Source of the DNA: Denitromonas iodatirespirans
GTDB taxonomy: Bacteria; Pseudomonadota; Gammaproteobacteria; Burkholderiales; Rhodocyclaceae
Assembly (NCBI RefSeq): GCF_018524365.1
Contig: NZ_JAEKFT010000024.1
Location: forward strand, 1 to 64,000
Direction: 5' to 3'
Length of the DNA: 64,000 bases
Position numbers and translations under genes: made by a program. The notes under the pieces are model-generated. The model had not been told where the DNA came from. It saw only the letters and a program-made list of their open reading frames with translations, and did no database searches. Every line of letters starts with the position of its first letter. Within the stretch, counting starts at the first letter, position 1. Positions 54,871-63,846 of the stretch are shown here, in pieces.

Positions 54871-57678
54871 TCAGCCTCGATGCAGCAGTTGCAAGAAGTG
54901 TTCCGGCGCCATCGCGGGGTGATACAGATAACCTTGGCCGATATCGCAACCATACTCGCGTAGCCGGTCGGCCTGCACCTCGTTCTCGACGCCCTCGGCG
55001 ATTACCTGGAGGTTCAGGTTGTGGCCGAGCTGAACGATGGTGCGCACCAGGACGTCGCTGTCGGGGTCGCACCCCAGGTCCATGACGAAGGCCCGGTCGA
55101 TCTTCAGATGGTTGACCGGGAAGCGCTTGAGGTAGGCCAGGCTCGAATAGCCGGTGCCGAAATCGTCCACCGACAGCCCCACGCCGAGCCCGGCCAGCCC
55201 GGCCAGGGTCTCGCGGGCGGTGATGTTGTCTTCCATCAGCACCGACTCGGTGATTTCGAGGATCAGGTGCGCCGGCGGTAGGCCGGTGTCGCTGAGGACG
55301 GTGCGCACCAGCTCGGTCAGCCCGGGGCGGCGAAACTGCACCGAGGAGAGATTGACCGCGACCGGCACCGGCCGGCCGCCGGCCTCGGCCCAGCGCACGG
55401 CATGCTGGCAGGCGCTGCGCAGCGCCAGTTCGCCAAGGCGGTGGACATGGCCGAACTTCTCGACCACCGGGATGAAGGTGTCGGGCGGGATCATCCGGCC
55501 GTCGGTCTCGATCCAGCGCGCCAAGGCCTCGGCGCCGACCAGGGCGCCGCTGCTCAGGTCGAACTGCGGCTGGAACCACATGCGGATGCGCCCGTCGCGC
55601 AGGGCGGCGCCGAGCTGACTCTCGAGGGCGAACTGGTCTTCGAGCTCGCGGTTCATGTCGGGCGAGAAAAAGCGGTAGTCGCCGCGGCCGTCGTTCTTGA
55701 CCTGGTACAGCGCCACGTCGGCCTTTTGCAGCAGCCGGTCGGCGCTGTCGCCGTCTTCGGGGAACAAGGCCACGCCCATCGACACCGAAATGCGCAGGTC
55801 GCGCCCGTCGAGGTTGACCGGCTCGTCCAGCTCGCGTTGCAGCTTCTCGCACACCTGGGCGGCATCCCCCGGGGCATGGAGATCGGGCAGGAGGATCACG
55901 AACTCGTCGCCGCCCTGCCGGCAGATGGTGTCCGTTTCGCGCAGGTGCGGCATGAGCCGGCCGGCCACGGCGATCAGCAGCAGGTCGCCGACCGGATGGC
56001 CGAGGGTGTCGTTGATCGTCTTGAAATGGTCGAGGTCGAGAAAGATCACCGCCACCCGGGTGCCCGCACGCCGCGCACGCCCGATCGCGTTCTCGAGACG
56101 GTCGGTCAGCAGGGTGCGGTTGGGCAGGCCGGTGAGGCTGTCATGGGTGGCCAGGTGGCGGATATGGTCTTGTGCCGTGTGCTGGTCGGTGATGTCCTGC
56201 ATGCTGGCGATGAAGCGCAGCGCCTGGCCGCGGGCATCGCGGCGCACCACCTGACCGCGTTCGCGTACCCAGATGACGTGGCCGTCGTGGCGGAGCATGC
56301 GATGCTCGCTCTCGAAGTGGTCGAGTTCGCCGCCCAGATGTTGCTGCAGGCGCTGGGCCACCTCGGCGCGGTCGCCGGGATGAATCCGTTCGTCGCGCAC
56401 CCGCGGGTCGTTCGGCACCTGGTCGAGGCCGAGCATGGCCAGCCAGCCGTCGGCATAGAAGGCTTCGCCGCTGCGCATGTCCAGATCCCACACGCCCTGG
56501 CCGGCGCTCTCCAGCGCCAGATGCCAGCGCCGCTCCAGTTCCGACACCGTGTCGCGCTGCTTTCGGTACAGCGACAGCGCCCACAGCATGCCCAGCAAGG
56601 CGAGGGCGAGCACCGCCAGGATGAGAATGCCGCCGAGCACCTGGGGGCGGTGGCGCTCGTACAGCGACGGCGTGTAGTCGATCAGCTCGGCATGGGCAGG
56701 CAGCGTGCTGCGCGCGACCTGCCAGCGCTCCAGCTGCGGCCAGTTGTAGCGCGGGCGGGTGGGCAGCATCTGGACCGCGGGGAGCGGGGCGTCGCCTGCC
56801 AGCAGGCGTCGGGCCGTGGTGGCGACCGCCATGCCGGTGTGCGGGCCGGCCGAGACGTTGCCGCCGACGCAATCGCTGCGCAACAGCATGATCTCGTAGA
56901 TGCAGAACATCGGCGCGTTGGCCTCGCGGCCGATGCGGGCGGCCACATCGACCGGCATCACCGGCCGGCCCGCGCCGTCGCGCGATACCCGCAGGTACAG
57001 CAGCAGCGTGTTGTCGGGCGCGTGGCGCACGTCCGACAGCAGGGCGTCGAGTGCGCCGACCTCGATGAAGCGCACGTCGATATGCTGGGCCAGGGGGACC
57101 AGCTGTGTGCGTGCCGCCGCCATGACGGCGGCGTCGTCCCGCGCGCTGCCGCCGATCACCCACAGAGCCTGACTGTCGGGCAGGATCGCCAGCGCATCCC
57201 GGGCGGTTTCCGCGATGGCCCGTGCATTGCGCAGGGTGATCCGGCCGTTCCCGTCGGTCGGGATCGGCTGATCCACGAAAATGCCTTCGACCTGCACCAC
57301 CGGCCCGCGGCCAAGCCAGCGGCCGACCTCCTGCTGGAAGCGGACGCTCGTCGCGCCCGACAGGATGAGCAGGTCGAAGGGGGGGCTGTCGCCGTACTTG
57401 AGCTTCAGCGTCTGGGCGATGAGCCGCGCGCGGGCCGGGTCATAGCCGGGCTGCATGTCGAGATAGACGGTGTCGAGGGCGATGCGCGGTGCTTTGTCGT
57501 GGCCGTCGAAACCTTCGCGCAGGCCGCGTTCGAGGAGGATCTCGTAGGGGGGGTCGCGCTGCCCGAAGAAGATGCCGAGCACCCGCGGCGTGGCGCTGTC
57601 GGCGTCAAGCGGCGCTGCCTGCGCAGGGTATGCGGGCAGGGCGAGGCAAGCCAGCAGGAACAGGCAGCAACGAATCAT
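54871..57678 (-). CDS. Sensor diguanylate cyclase/phosphodiesterase (PAS-GGDEF-EAL)
   Basis: 935 residues. A signal peptide (1-21), a periplasmic region of about 320 residues of ABC-substrate-binding-like type, one membrane helix (about 347-369), a PAS domain with PAC (about 380-505), an intact GGDEF motif (589-593) in RQGGDEFVIL, and an EAL domain starting at 717 with GAEALARW, DDFGTGYSSL and QVIAEGVE. Both catalytic sites look complete, so the protein may make and degrade cyclic di-GMP. The periplasmic part may sense a ligand. It seems to be a single-gene unit. Confidence 0.88.
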   Translation of the reverse strand: MIRCCLFLLACLALPAYPAQAAPLDADSATPRVLGIFFGQRDPPYEILLERGLREGFDGHDKAPRIALDTVYLDMQPGYDPARARLIAQTLKLKYGDSPPFDLLILSGATSVRFQQEVGRWLGRGPVVQVEGIFVDQPIPTDGNGRITLRNARAIAETARDALAILPDSQALWVIGGSARDDAAVMAAARTQLVPLAQHIDVRFIEVGALDALLSDVRHAPDNTLLLYLRVSRDGAGRPVMPVDVAARIGREANAPMFCIYEIMLLRSDCVGGNVSAGPHTGMAVATTARRLLAGDAPLPAVQMLPTRPRYNWPQLERWQVARSTLPAHAELIDYTPSLYERHRPQVLGGILILAVLALALLGMLWALSLYRKQRDTVSELERRWHLALESAGQGVWDLDMRSGEAFYADGWLAMLGLDQVPNDPRVRDERIHPGDRAEVAQRLQQHLGGELDHFESEHRMLRHDGHVIWVRERGQVVRRDARGQALRFIASMQDITDQHTAQDHIRHLATHDSLTGLPNRTLLTDRLENAIGRARRAGTRVAVIFLDLDHFKTINDTLGHPVGDLLLIAVAGRLMPHLRETDTICRQGGDEFVILLPDLHAPGDAAQVCEKLQRELDEPVNLDGRDLRISVSMGVALFPEDGDSADRLLQKADVALYQVKNDGRGDYRFFSPDMNRELEDQFALESQLGAALRDGRIRMWFQPQFDLSSGALVGAEALARWIETDGRMIPPDTFIPVVEKFGHVHRLGELALRSACQHAVRWAEAGGRPVPVAVNLSSVQFRRPGLTELVRTVLSDTGLPPAHLILEITESVLMEDNITARETLAGLAGLGVGLSVDDFGTGYSSLAYLKRFPVNHLKIDRAFVMDLGCDPDSDVLVRTIVQLGHNLNLQVIAEGVENEVQADRLREYGCDIGQGYLYHPAMAPEHFLQLLHRG

Positions 57679-57840
57679 CCAGGCCCTCGAAGGCGCAGCG
57701 CGTCGGGCGATCGGGTCGCGATCGTGTGCGATGGCGAAGGCATAGCCACAGGCGCCACCATGACGGTTTTCATGGTAGCGCGTTCTCCGGCGGCGAGGGA
57801 GGGACGGTCGATGCGTCTCCCGGCCGGTGGGTTGCGAGGC

Positions 57841-58314
57841 TCAGTGTCGGGCGGTGGGCGTTGCCGGGCGGATCGGGGTGACCGGCGCGCTGAAGGCGGC
57901 GCTGCTGCCGTCGGCGAACTGCAGGCGGAAGTCGACCGTGGTGCCTGCCTGGAGGGGCTGTTTGAGCCCGATCAGCATCACGTGCTTGCCCCCGGGGGCG
58001 AGCGCCACCCGGGCGCCGGCCGGGATGTCGATGCCGTCGATGCGGCGCATGCGCAGGATCTCGCCGTCTTGGATGTGGTCATGCAGCTCCACCGTGGCGG
58101 CCACCGGGCTGCCGACGCCGGTGACGCGAATCGGGGTGGTCGAGGTATTGATGAGCGTCAGAAAGGCCGCGCTGTTGGGCGCGGCGGCGGGCATCTGGCG
58201 CACATGCGCGTCTTCCACGGCAATGCTGTCGGCCATGCCGGCGGCGCCGGCCAGGAGCGGCAGGGCGGCCATCCACAGGGTGGCGAGGTGGCGAAGGGCG
58301 GGGATCTGGCGCAT
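57841..58314 (-). CDS. Periplasmic copper chaperone PCu(A)C
   Basis: 157 residues with a signal peptide (about 1-28). The copper ligand pattern is exact: His78, Met89 (ten residues between), then His111 and Met113 (21 residues between), that is H-x10-M-x21-H-x-M. PCu(A)C delivers Cu(I) to CuA centres. It lies downstream of a YtkA/FixH-like gene, and both are divergent from nosZ, so it is probably used for NosZ CuA assembly here. A cytochrome oxidase target is also possible. Confidence 0.9.
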   Translation of the reverse strand: MRQIPALRHLATLWMAALPLLAGAAGMADSIAVEDAHVRQMPAAAPNSAAFLTLINTSTTPIRVTGVGSPVAATVELHDHIQDGEILRMRRIDGIDIPAGARVALAPGGKHVMLIGLKQPLQAGTTVDFRLQFADGSSAAFSAPVTPIRPATPTARH

Positions 58315-58366
58315 GGCGGGGTCTCGTTCTGGGCGCTGCGGTGTGCGTTGGCCCGGGCGTGTCCGG

Positions 58367-58867
58367 CTAGGGCCGGTCGGCATCGGTGAGCGCGGCGTGG
58401 GCCGCATCGAACACGAAAGGCAGATTGTAGCGGGTGCCGCCGAACTCGGCGCTCAGCACCGCTTGCCACTGCATGGCGCCGGTCACACATACCGACAGGG
58501 CGGTCTGACCCTCGAAGCGGTTGTTGCCGACCGGCAGCAGGCGCGGCTGGTTGGCCGCCATCTTCATGGTGGTGCCGTTCAGATCGACGTCGACCCGCTC
58601 GGGCGTCGCCGCCGAGAAAGCTGCGCTCAGGGTCAGGTCTTCCATCGAGGGGATCGGGTGCGGCGTGATCGCGAACACCACCGAGGCGCCGTTGGGCAGG
58701 GTCTGGCGGCAGGCGCCGGCGTTCAGGTCGCAGGTGGCGCGCGGCAGCCATACGTCGGTGGGTGTTGCGTTGCGTGCGTACCAGCCATACAGCGCCGCCG
58801 CCAGCAGGGCCAGCACGCCGGCCAGGCTAGCCAATCTGGGTATCAGGGAGCGCAGGTTTTCGGTCAT
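58367..58867 (-). CDS. Membrane-anchored periplasmic protein, YtkA/FixH-like
   Basis: 166 residues. One N-terminal membrane helix (about 11-29), then a periplasmic beta-rich domain. A LNGTTMKMAANQ segment and FEGQTALSVCVTGAMQWQ resemble the YtkA/FixH-like fold, where Met, His or Cys residues are sometimes linked to copper. It has few histidines. Its position upstream of a PCu(A)C gene and divergent from nosZ suggests a role in copper delivery to NosZ. The family assignment is tentative. Confidence 0.5.
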   Translation of the reverse strand: MTENLRSLIPRLASLAGVLALLAAALYGWYARNATPTDVWLPRATCDLNAGACRQTLPNGASVVFAITPHPIPSMEDLTLSAAFSAATPERVDVDLNGTTMKMAANQPRLLPVGNNRFEGQTALSVCVTGAMQWQAVLSAEFGGTRYNLPFVFDAAHAALTDADRP

Positions 58868-58956
58868 GGAAAAGGTGCCGCAGAACGGCGGGTGTTTGTG
58901 CGAATGCCAATGTTGGCGCGGGCTTCAAGGGTACGTGCGTCACTTCGTCGCATAAC

Positions 58957-58970
58957 TTGACTCACATCAA
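58957..58970. promoter_or_regulatory. FNR/Dnr-type box upstream of nosZ
   Basis: TTGACTCACATCAA matches the TTGAT-N4-ATCAA pattern in nine of ten positions. It lies 115 bases upstream of the nosZ start and 90 bases upstream of the divergent YtkA-like gene, so it could serve either or both. No clear -10 element was found for certain. Confidence 0.65.
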
Positions 58971-59084
58971 CGTTAGTAAAACCTGATGCGAGCACCATGT
59001 GCGACAAATTATCGCAGCGTCCATCGCGGCGACGATTTCCGGGTTGGTACCCGTATCCGAACTTTCGTTCAGGGAGAGAACAAG

Positions 59085-61382
59085 ATGAAGACCCGTATCA
59101 AGCAGGCGGTCGGACTGGCGCTTGCGGCTGGTTTCGGTCTGGCAGCGAGCACCTCGGCATTTTCCGCCGAATCGCTGCAGGACGTCATGAAACGCCGCGG
59201 GCTGTCCCAGCAAGACCTTTTGGCGGCCGCCAAAACCTATGTGCCGACCGGCAAGCGCGATGAGTTCCTCGCCTTCAGCTCGGGCGGTCAGTCGGGCCAG
59301 ATCATTGTGTATGGCATCCCGTCCATGCGCATCCTCAAGTACATCGCGGTGTTCACGCCGGAACCGTGGCAGGGCTACGGCTTCGACGAGAACTCGAAAG
59401 CCGTGCTGCGCCAGGGCAACATCGACGGCAAGGAAATCAACTGGGGCGATACGCACCACCCGGCCATTTCCGAGACGCAGGGCCAGTACGACGGCCAGTT
59501 CCTGTTCATCAACGACAAGGCCAACCCGCGCCTGGCGGTGATCGACCTGCGTGACTTCGAGACCAAGCAGATCGTGGTCAACCCGATCTACAAGTCCGAG
59601 CACGGCGGCGCCTTCGTCACGCCCAACACCGAGTACGTGATCGAAGCGGCGCAGTATGCCGCACCGCTGGCCAACCAGAAATTCGAGCCGCTGACCTCGT
59701 TCAACAGCAAGTACCGCGGTGGCGTGACGTACTGGAAGTTCGACCGTCACGAAGGTCGCCTGGTGCCGAACGAGTCCTTCTCCTTCGAACTGCCGCCGTA
59801 TTCGCAGGATCTGTCGGACGCGGGTAAAGGCCCGTCGGAAGGCTGGGCCTTCACCAACTCCTTCTGCTCCGAGCGTTATGTGGGCGGTATCGAGAAGGGT
59901 CGCCCGCCGTACGAAGCCGGTTGCTCCGCCAAGGACACCGACTACCTGCACGTGATGAACTGGAAGAAGGCCGCCGAGCTGGTCAAGGCCGGCAAAGCCA
60001 CCAAGATCAACGGCCACAACGTGCTGCCGATCGACGTGGCGGTCAAGGAAGGTGTGCTCTTCCTGGTGCCCGAGCCCAAGAGCCCGCACGGTGTCGACGT
60101 GACGCCTGACGGCAAGTTCATGGTCGTCTCCGGCAAGCTCGACACGCACGTGTCGGTGTACAGCTTCGAGAAGATCCAGGCTGCCATCAAGGCCGGCAAG
60201 TTCGAATCGAAGGATCCGTACGGCATCCCCGTGATCGCCATGAAGGATGCGCTGCACACCCAAGTCGAACTCGGCCTCGGCCCCCTGCACACCCAGTACG
60301 ACGCCAAGAGCTGCGTGGCCTACACCTCGCTGTACGTGGATTCGCAGGTCGCCAAGTGGAACTACTGCGAAGGCAAGGTGCTCGACAAGCTGAGCGTGCA
60401 CTACAACATCGGTCACCTGATGACCATGGAAGGCGACACCATGGCCCCGCAGGGCAAGTACCTGGTGGCGCTCAACAAGCTGTCCATCGACCGCTTCAAC
60501 CCGGTCGGCCCGCTGCATCCGCAGAACCACCAGCTCATCGACATCAGCAACGACAAGATGCAGCTGCTCTACGACATGCCGCTGCCGCTGGGTGAGCCGC
60601 ACTATGTGGTGGGGATCAAGGCCGACAAGCTCAAGCCCGCCGTGCGCTACAAGGTCGGCACCGACAGCCGCACCGACAAGCCGCATCCGGGCGCCGTCAA
60701 GGCCGGTCAGGAAAAGACGGTCCGCAACGGCAACAAGGTCGAAGTGTTCGGTACGCTGATCCGTTCGCACATCACGCCGGAAACCATCGAAGTCGAGAAG
60801 GGCGATGAAGTCACCATCCACCTGACCAACCTCGAGCGTGCCCAGGACGAGACCCACGGCTTCACCGTCTCGACCTTCAACGTGCATGCGTCGGTCGAGC
60901 CGGGCAAGACGGTCACCGTCAAGTTCACCGCCGACAAGGAAGGCGTGTATCCGTACTACTGCACCGAGTTCTGCTCGGCGCTGCACCTCGAAATGCAAGG
61001 CTACCTGCTGGTCAAGCCGAAGGGCTGGAAGCCGGAGAAGGACGCCTCGCTGTCGGGCGCGGGCTATACGGAAGAGGACTACAAGAAGACGCTGAAGAAA
61101 GTGGCTGACACCCAGGCCGTCATCGACCAGGTCGTGGGCTACATCACCAGCGTCAACTACACCGACTTCCCGGATGTGGTGGCCATGATGGAAGACGCGG
61201 TCGACCAGCTCAACCGCACCAAGGAAGCCAAGGCCAAGCACGAAGAAGCCGCGCGCGGCGCCGACTGGGACCAGGCCAACCTCTGGGCCGAGCAGGTGTG
61301 GCAGTACCAGGTGAAAGCCGCCGACCTCGGTCTGCGTGCCAAGACCTACCTTGAGCAGCATGGCGCCAAGAAGGTCGAGTGA
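59085..61382 (+). CDS. nosZ: Nitrous-oxide reductase, clade II (Sec-type)
   Basis: 765 residues. The signal peptide is Sec-like without a twin arginine (MKTRIKQAVGLALAAGFG), indicating the clade II group. The CuZ ligand segments are recognisable: DTHHPAISE, SEHGGAF, SPHGVDVTPDG, LGPLHTQYD and SVHYNIGHLM. The CuA motif uses Cys626, Cys630, His634 and Met637 in CTEFCSALHLEM. About 128 residues follow Met637, a helical tail much longer than in clade I enzymes. It reduces N2O to N2 in the periplasm. An AGGGAGAG ribosome binding site precedes the ATG. Confidence 0.95.
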   Translation: MKTRIKQAVGLALAAGFGLAASTSAFSAESLQDVMKRRGLSQQDLLAAAKTYVPTGKRDEFLAFSSGGQSGQIIVYGIPSMRILKYIAVFTPEPWQGYGFDENSKAVLRQGNIDGKEINWGDTHHPAISETQGQYDGQFLFINDKANPRLAVIDLRDFETKQIVVNPIYKSEHGGAFVTPNTEYVIEAAQYAAPLANQKFEPLTSFNSKYRGGVTYWKFDRHEGRLVPNESFSFELPPYSQDLSDAGKGPSEGWAFTNSFCSERYVGGIEKGRPPYEAGCSAKDTDYLHVMNWKKAAELVKAGKATKINGHNVLPIDVAVKEGVLFLVPEPKSPHGVDVTPDGKFMVVSGKLDTHVSVYSFEKIQAAIKAGKFESKDPYGIPVIAMKDALHTQVELGLGPLHTQYDAKSCVAYTSLYVDSQVAKWNYCEGKVLDKLSVHYNIGHLMTMEGDTMAPQGKYLVALNKLSIDRFNPVGPLHPQNHQLIDISNDKMQLLYDMPLPLGEPHYVVGIKADKLKPAVRYKVGTDSRTDKPHPGAVKAGQEKTVRNGNKVEVFGTLIRSHITPETIEVEKGDEVTIHLTNLERAQDETHGFTVSTFNVHASVEPGKTVTVKFTADKEGVYPYYCTEFCSALHLEMQGYLLVKPKGWKPEKDASLSGAGYTEEDYKKTLKKVADTQAVIDQVVGYITSVNYTDFPDVVAMMEDAVDQLNRTKEAKAKHEEAARGADWDQANLWAEQVWQYQVKAADLGLRAKTYLEQHGAKKVE

Positions 61383-61409
61383 TTCTTGACCTGAACCAAT
61401 GAGGTGCCG

Positions 61410-61443
61410 ACCGGGGAGTGATATCTATTGCTCCCCGGTTTTT
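61410..61443 (+). terminator. Rho-independent terminator between nosZ and the monoheme cytochrome gene
   Basis: ACCGGGGAG (61410-61418) pairs with CTCCCCGGT (61431-61439), followed by TTTT. As it lies between two genes of the same cluster, it probably lowers expression of the downstream gene relative to nosZ. Confidence 0.8.
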
Positions 61444-61464
61444 CATTTGAGAGAGGGAATACCC

Positions 61465-61776
61465 ATGAAGAAAGCAGTTGTATTCGCCGCGTTGCTCGGC
61501 CTGGTGGCGACGCCGGCTCTGGCCAACGACGGTGCCAAGCTCTACGCCGAGAAAACCTGTGCGGCCTGCCATGGCCCGGACGGCAAGAAAACCCTGATGC
61601 CCAACTACCCGAAGATCGCCGGCCAGAACGCCGCCTATCTCGAGCAGCAGATGCTCGACATCAAGAGCGGCAAGCGCAACAACGGCCAGAGCGCTGCCAT
61701 GAAGGGCGTGATGCACCTGGTGGACGAAGCGCAGATCAAGGTCTTGGCGGACTACATCTCCAAGCTTGCTCCCTGA
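61465..61776 (+). CDS. Periplasmic monoheme c-type cytochrome (c553-like)
   Basis: 103 residues with a signal peptide (about 1-20, ending ALA-ND), one heme motif CAACH (about 33-37) followed by GPDGK, and a methionine-rich AAMKGVMHLVDEA segment for the distal ligand. It is the first cytochrome after nosZ, and is probably an electron donor to NosZ or part of the quinol-to-NosZ route, as in clade II clusters. A GAGAGAGGG site precedes the ATG. Confidence 0.88.
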   Translation: MKKAVVFAALLGLVATPALANDGAKLYAEKTCAACHGPDGKKTLMPNYPKIAGQNAAYLEQQMLDIKSGKRNNGQSAAMKGVMHLVDEAQIKVLADYISKLAP

Positions 61777-61800
61777 TCGCGTTTCAAGGCTGTTCGCATC

Positions 61801-61844
61801 ACACCGTGCATAGGCCTGCGGGCCGGTCCACGGTGTCTCTTTTT
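61801..61844 (+). terminator. Stem-loop and T run after the monoheme cytochrome gene
   Basis: ACACCGTG (61801-61808) pairs with CACGGTGT (61829-61836) with a GC-rich 20-base loop, then CTCTTTTT. It lies just before the FNR-type box at 61863, so the next gene probably has its own promoter. Confidence 0.65.
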
Positions 61845-61862
61845 AAGGGAAGCGAACCGTTT

Positions 61863-61876
61863 TTGATGGGTATCAA
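61863..61876. promoter_or_regulatory. FNR/Dnr-type box upstream of the diheme cytochrome gene
   Basis: TTGATGGGTATCAA is a perfect TTGAT-N4-ATCAA match. A possible -10 element, TACTTT, lies about 61899-61904, giving the class II spacing of about -41.5. The start codon is at 61940. This suggests a second, internal oxygen-responsive promoter in the nos cluster. Confidence 0.75.
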
Positions 61877-61939
61877 CGTACGCCGGCGGATGTTCGCGTA
61901 CTTTAGCGCTTACTAATTCTCTTCAGAGGGATGAGAGTC

Positions 61940-62653
61940 ATGAAACAGTTTTTGATCGCAGCGTCGCTGGCTGTATTTGCCGTCGGCGCGGTGCAAGCGG
62001 CCGGTGGCCCCGCACCGAAGAAAACCGGTATCGAAGGCGAAGGCTATGTCTGGAACGCCCAGGGCGGCGAAAAGAACGAAGCCCTGACGCTCAAGGGTGA
62101 CCTCAAGAAAGGCAAGGAAGTCTACGAAATCTGTGGCGCCTGCCACCTGCCGTCGGGCGCCGGCCGCCCGGACGGTACCTTCCCGCAGCTGGCTGGCCAG
62201 CACTCCACGGTGTTGATCAAGCAGATGGCCGATATCCGCGCCGGTCTGCGTGACAACCCGACCATGTATCCGTTCGCCGCGACCATGACCGACGCGCAGG
62301 ATCTGGCCGACGTGTCCGCCTATATCCAGAGCCTGTGCATCCCGACCGATCACGGCGCCTACGACGAAGCCGACAAGATGCTGCAGATCGCCAAGGGCCG
62401 CACCCTGTACAAGAAAGAGTGCAAGGAGTGCCATGGCGACAACGGCGAGGGCAACAAGGAAAAGTTCTACCCGGTGATCGCCGGCCAGCACTATGCCTAC
62501 CTGCTGCGCCAGATGACCGAGATCCGCGACGGTCACCGCCGCAACGCCAACCCGGACATGGTGAAGATCATCTCCAAGTATTCGGACAAGGATCTGGTGG
62601 CGATCTCCGCCTACCAGGCCAGCCTGAAGATGCCGGGCAGCATGTGTAAGTAA
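61940..62653 (+). CDS. Periplasmic diheme c-type cytochrome (c4-like)
   Basis: 237 residues from the second ATG of a close pair (61931, 61940); the second has the better spaced ribosome binding site. A signal peptide (about 1-21) is followed by two cytochrome c domains with CGACH (about 70) and CKECH (about 163), each with conserved AGQHS or AGQHYAYL segments. It resembles cytochrome c4 and other diheme electron carriers. It probably feeds NosZ. It is followed by 182 bases without a gene and then the NosB-like gene. Confidence 0.85.
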   Translation: MKQFLIAASLAVFAVGAVQAAGGPAPKKTGIEGEGYVWNAQGGEKNEALTLKGDLKKGKEVYEICGACHLPSGAGRPDGTFPQLAGQHSTVLIKQMADIRAGLRDNPTMYPFAATMTDAQDLADVSAYIQSLCIPTDHGAYDEADKMLQIAKGRTLYKKECKECHGDNGEGNKEKFYPVIAGQHYAYLLRQMTEIRDGHRRNANPDMVKIISKYSDKDLVAISAYQASLKMPGSMCK

Positions 62654-62835
62654 GCGTCGCACCGCCAGCATCGCGGCCAGCCCGGCGCGATGCTGGACTC
62701 AGCGCGGCGCGAATGACCGCGCGACGACAACATTGGCGCTGACGGCGCCCGGACGGACCCCGTCCCGATCGGGCGCACCGACTCGATGGTGCCGGCACCA
62801 CACCGCGACGGGACATCCAACGACACGGTGAACGT
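62654..62835. other. Intergenic stretch, 182 bases, no gene seen
   Basis: GC-rich, between the diheme cytochrome and the NosB-like gene. I see no clear terminator with a T run, promoter box or RNA. CGCGGCCAGCCCGGCGCG near 62670 has weak dyad symmetry. Confidence 0.4.
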
Positions 62836-63846
62836 ATGCAACCCCAGAACACTGCCGCCGCGAGCAAGCAATCGCTGATCGTGCGCGGGCTGACCCTGAT
62901 CGCCCTGGTGCTGATGATCGGCGCCTATTTCTCGCCCACCTGGTGGGTCGCGCTGACCGCCCCGAACTACCCGGAAGACGCCTTCCCGGACGGCATCCGC
63001 ATCCACTTCAGCTTCACTGGCGTGGAGAACGGCTGCAGCACCGCACCCAAGACCAGCCGCCTGATGAGCGAGACCTTCCAGGAAGACCTCGGCTCGCAAA
63101 AAGAGCGCTACAACCCGATTCTCGAGGCGCAGAAAAAACAGCAGAGCGACGTCAACAAGAACGCCGAGGCGCTCGACTGCGTGCACGAGATGAACACCAT
63201 CAACCACTATGTCGGCATGCACCCGATCGGCATCGGTGCGCCGGTGGAGCGGCAGGTGTCGCGCTATGTGTTCGGCTTTTTCGGCGTGATGCTGCTCGGC
63301 TTCGCGATGGCAAAACGCAAGGCGCGGCTGGCCGTGCTGGGCATCGGCTTTGCGGCCGTGGCCGCGTGGATGGTCGGCGAGCTGTTCGTGATGGGCAAGA
63401 TGGACGCCTACGCCCAGTACTACATGGGCGAGGCCGGCGCCTTCTTCAACGAACCCGAGCGCATTGCCCAGTGGGGCAGCACGCTCAAGAGCGTCACCAC
63501 CGGCGTCGCAGTCGGCCTGATCGCCGCCATGGCCGTGGTGTGGGTCGGCGTGTGGAAGATCCGCGGCTTCTCCCTGCTGCTGGCGCTGGTGCCGGCGCTG
63601 CTGCCGATCTTCTTCGTCATCGACTACGCCGGCTGGCTGTGGTTCTTCGGCCACAACCTGCACCCCTGGGGCGCCTTCACCGTCAAGCCCTTCATGCCGA
63701 CGGTGTTCGGCGTGGGCAAGGTGGCGCAGTTCTCCACCTATTCGTATCCCTACTGGGGCTACCTGATGGTGGTGGTCATGATGCTGTGCCTGCTGCTGGC
63801 GCTGTTGATCCGCCGCAAGCAGATGCGCGAAGGGACGGCCGAGTGA
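62836..63846 (+). CDS. nosB: NosB-like integral membrane protein of the nos cluster
   Basis: 336 residues. TM1 at about 17-38; a periplasmic loop with two Cys (one in ENGC, one in ALDCVHEMN) and a conserved INHYVGMHPI segment; then five or so further helices from about 147 to 328. The position (downstream of clade II nosZ, upstream of probable nosD) and hydrophobic profile match NosB of clade II clusters, whose function is unknown. The symbol is tentative and rests partly on context. Its stop overlaps a GTG start of the next gene by four bases. Confidence 0.6.
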   Translation: MQPQNTAAASKQSLIVRGLTLIALVLMIGAYFSPTWWVALTAPNYPEDAFPDGIRIHFSFTGVENGCSTAPKTSRLMSETFQEDLGSQKERYNPILEAQKKQQSDVNKNAEALDCVHEMNTINHYVGMHPIGIGAPVERQVSRYVFGFFGVMLLGFAMAKRKARLAVLGIGFAAVAAWMVGELFVMGKMDAYAQYYMGEAGAFFNEPERIAQWGSTLKSVTTGVAVGLIAAMAVVWVGVWKIRGFSLLLALVPALLPIFFVIDYAGWLWFFGHNLHPWGAFTVKPFMPTVFGVGKVAQFSTYSYPYWGYLMVVVMMLCLLLALLIRRKQMREGTAE

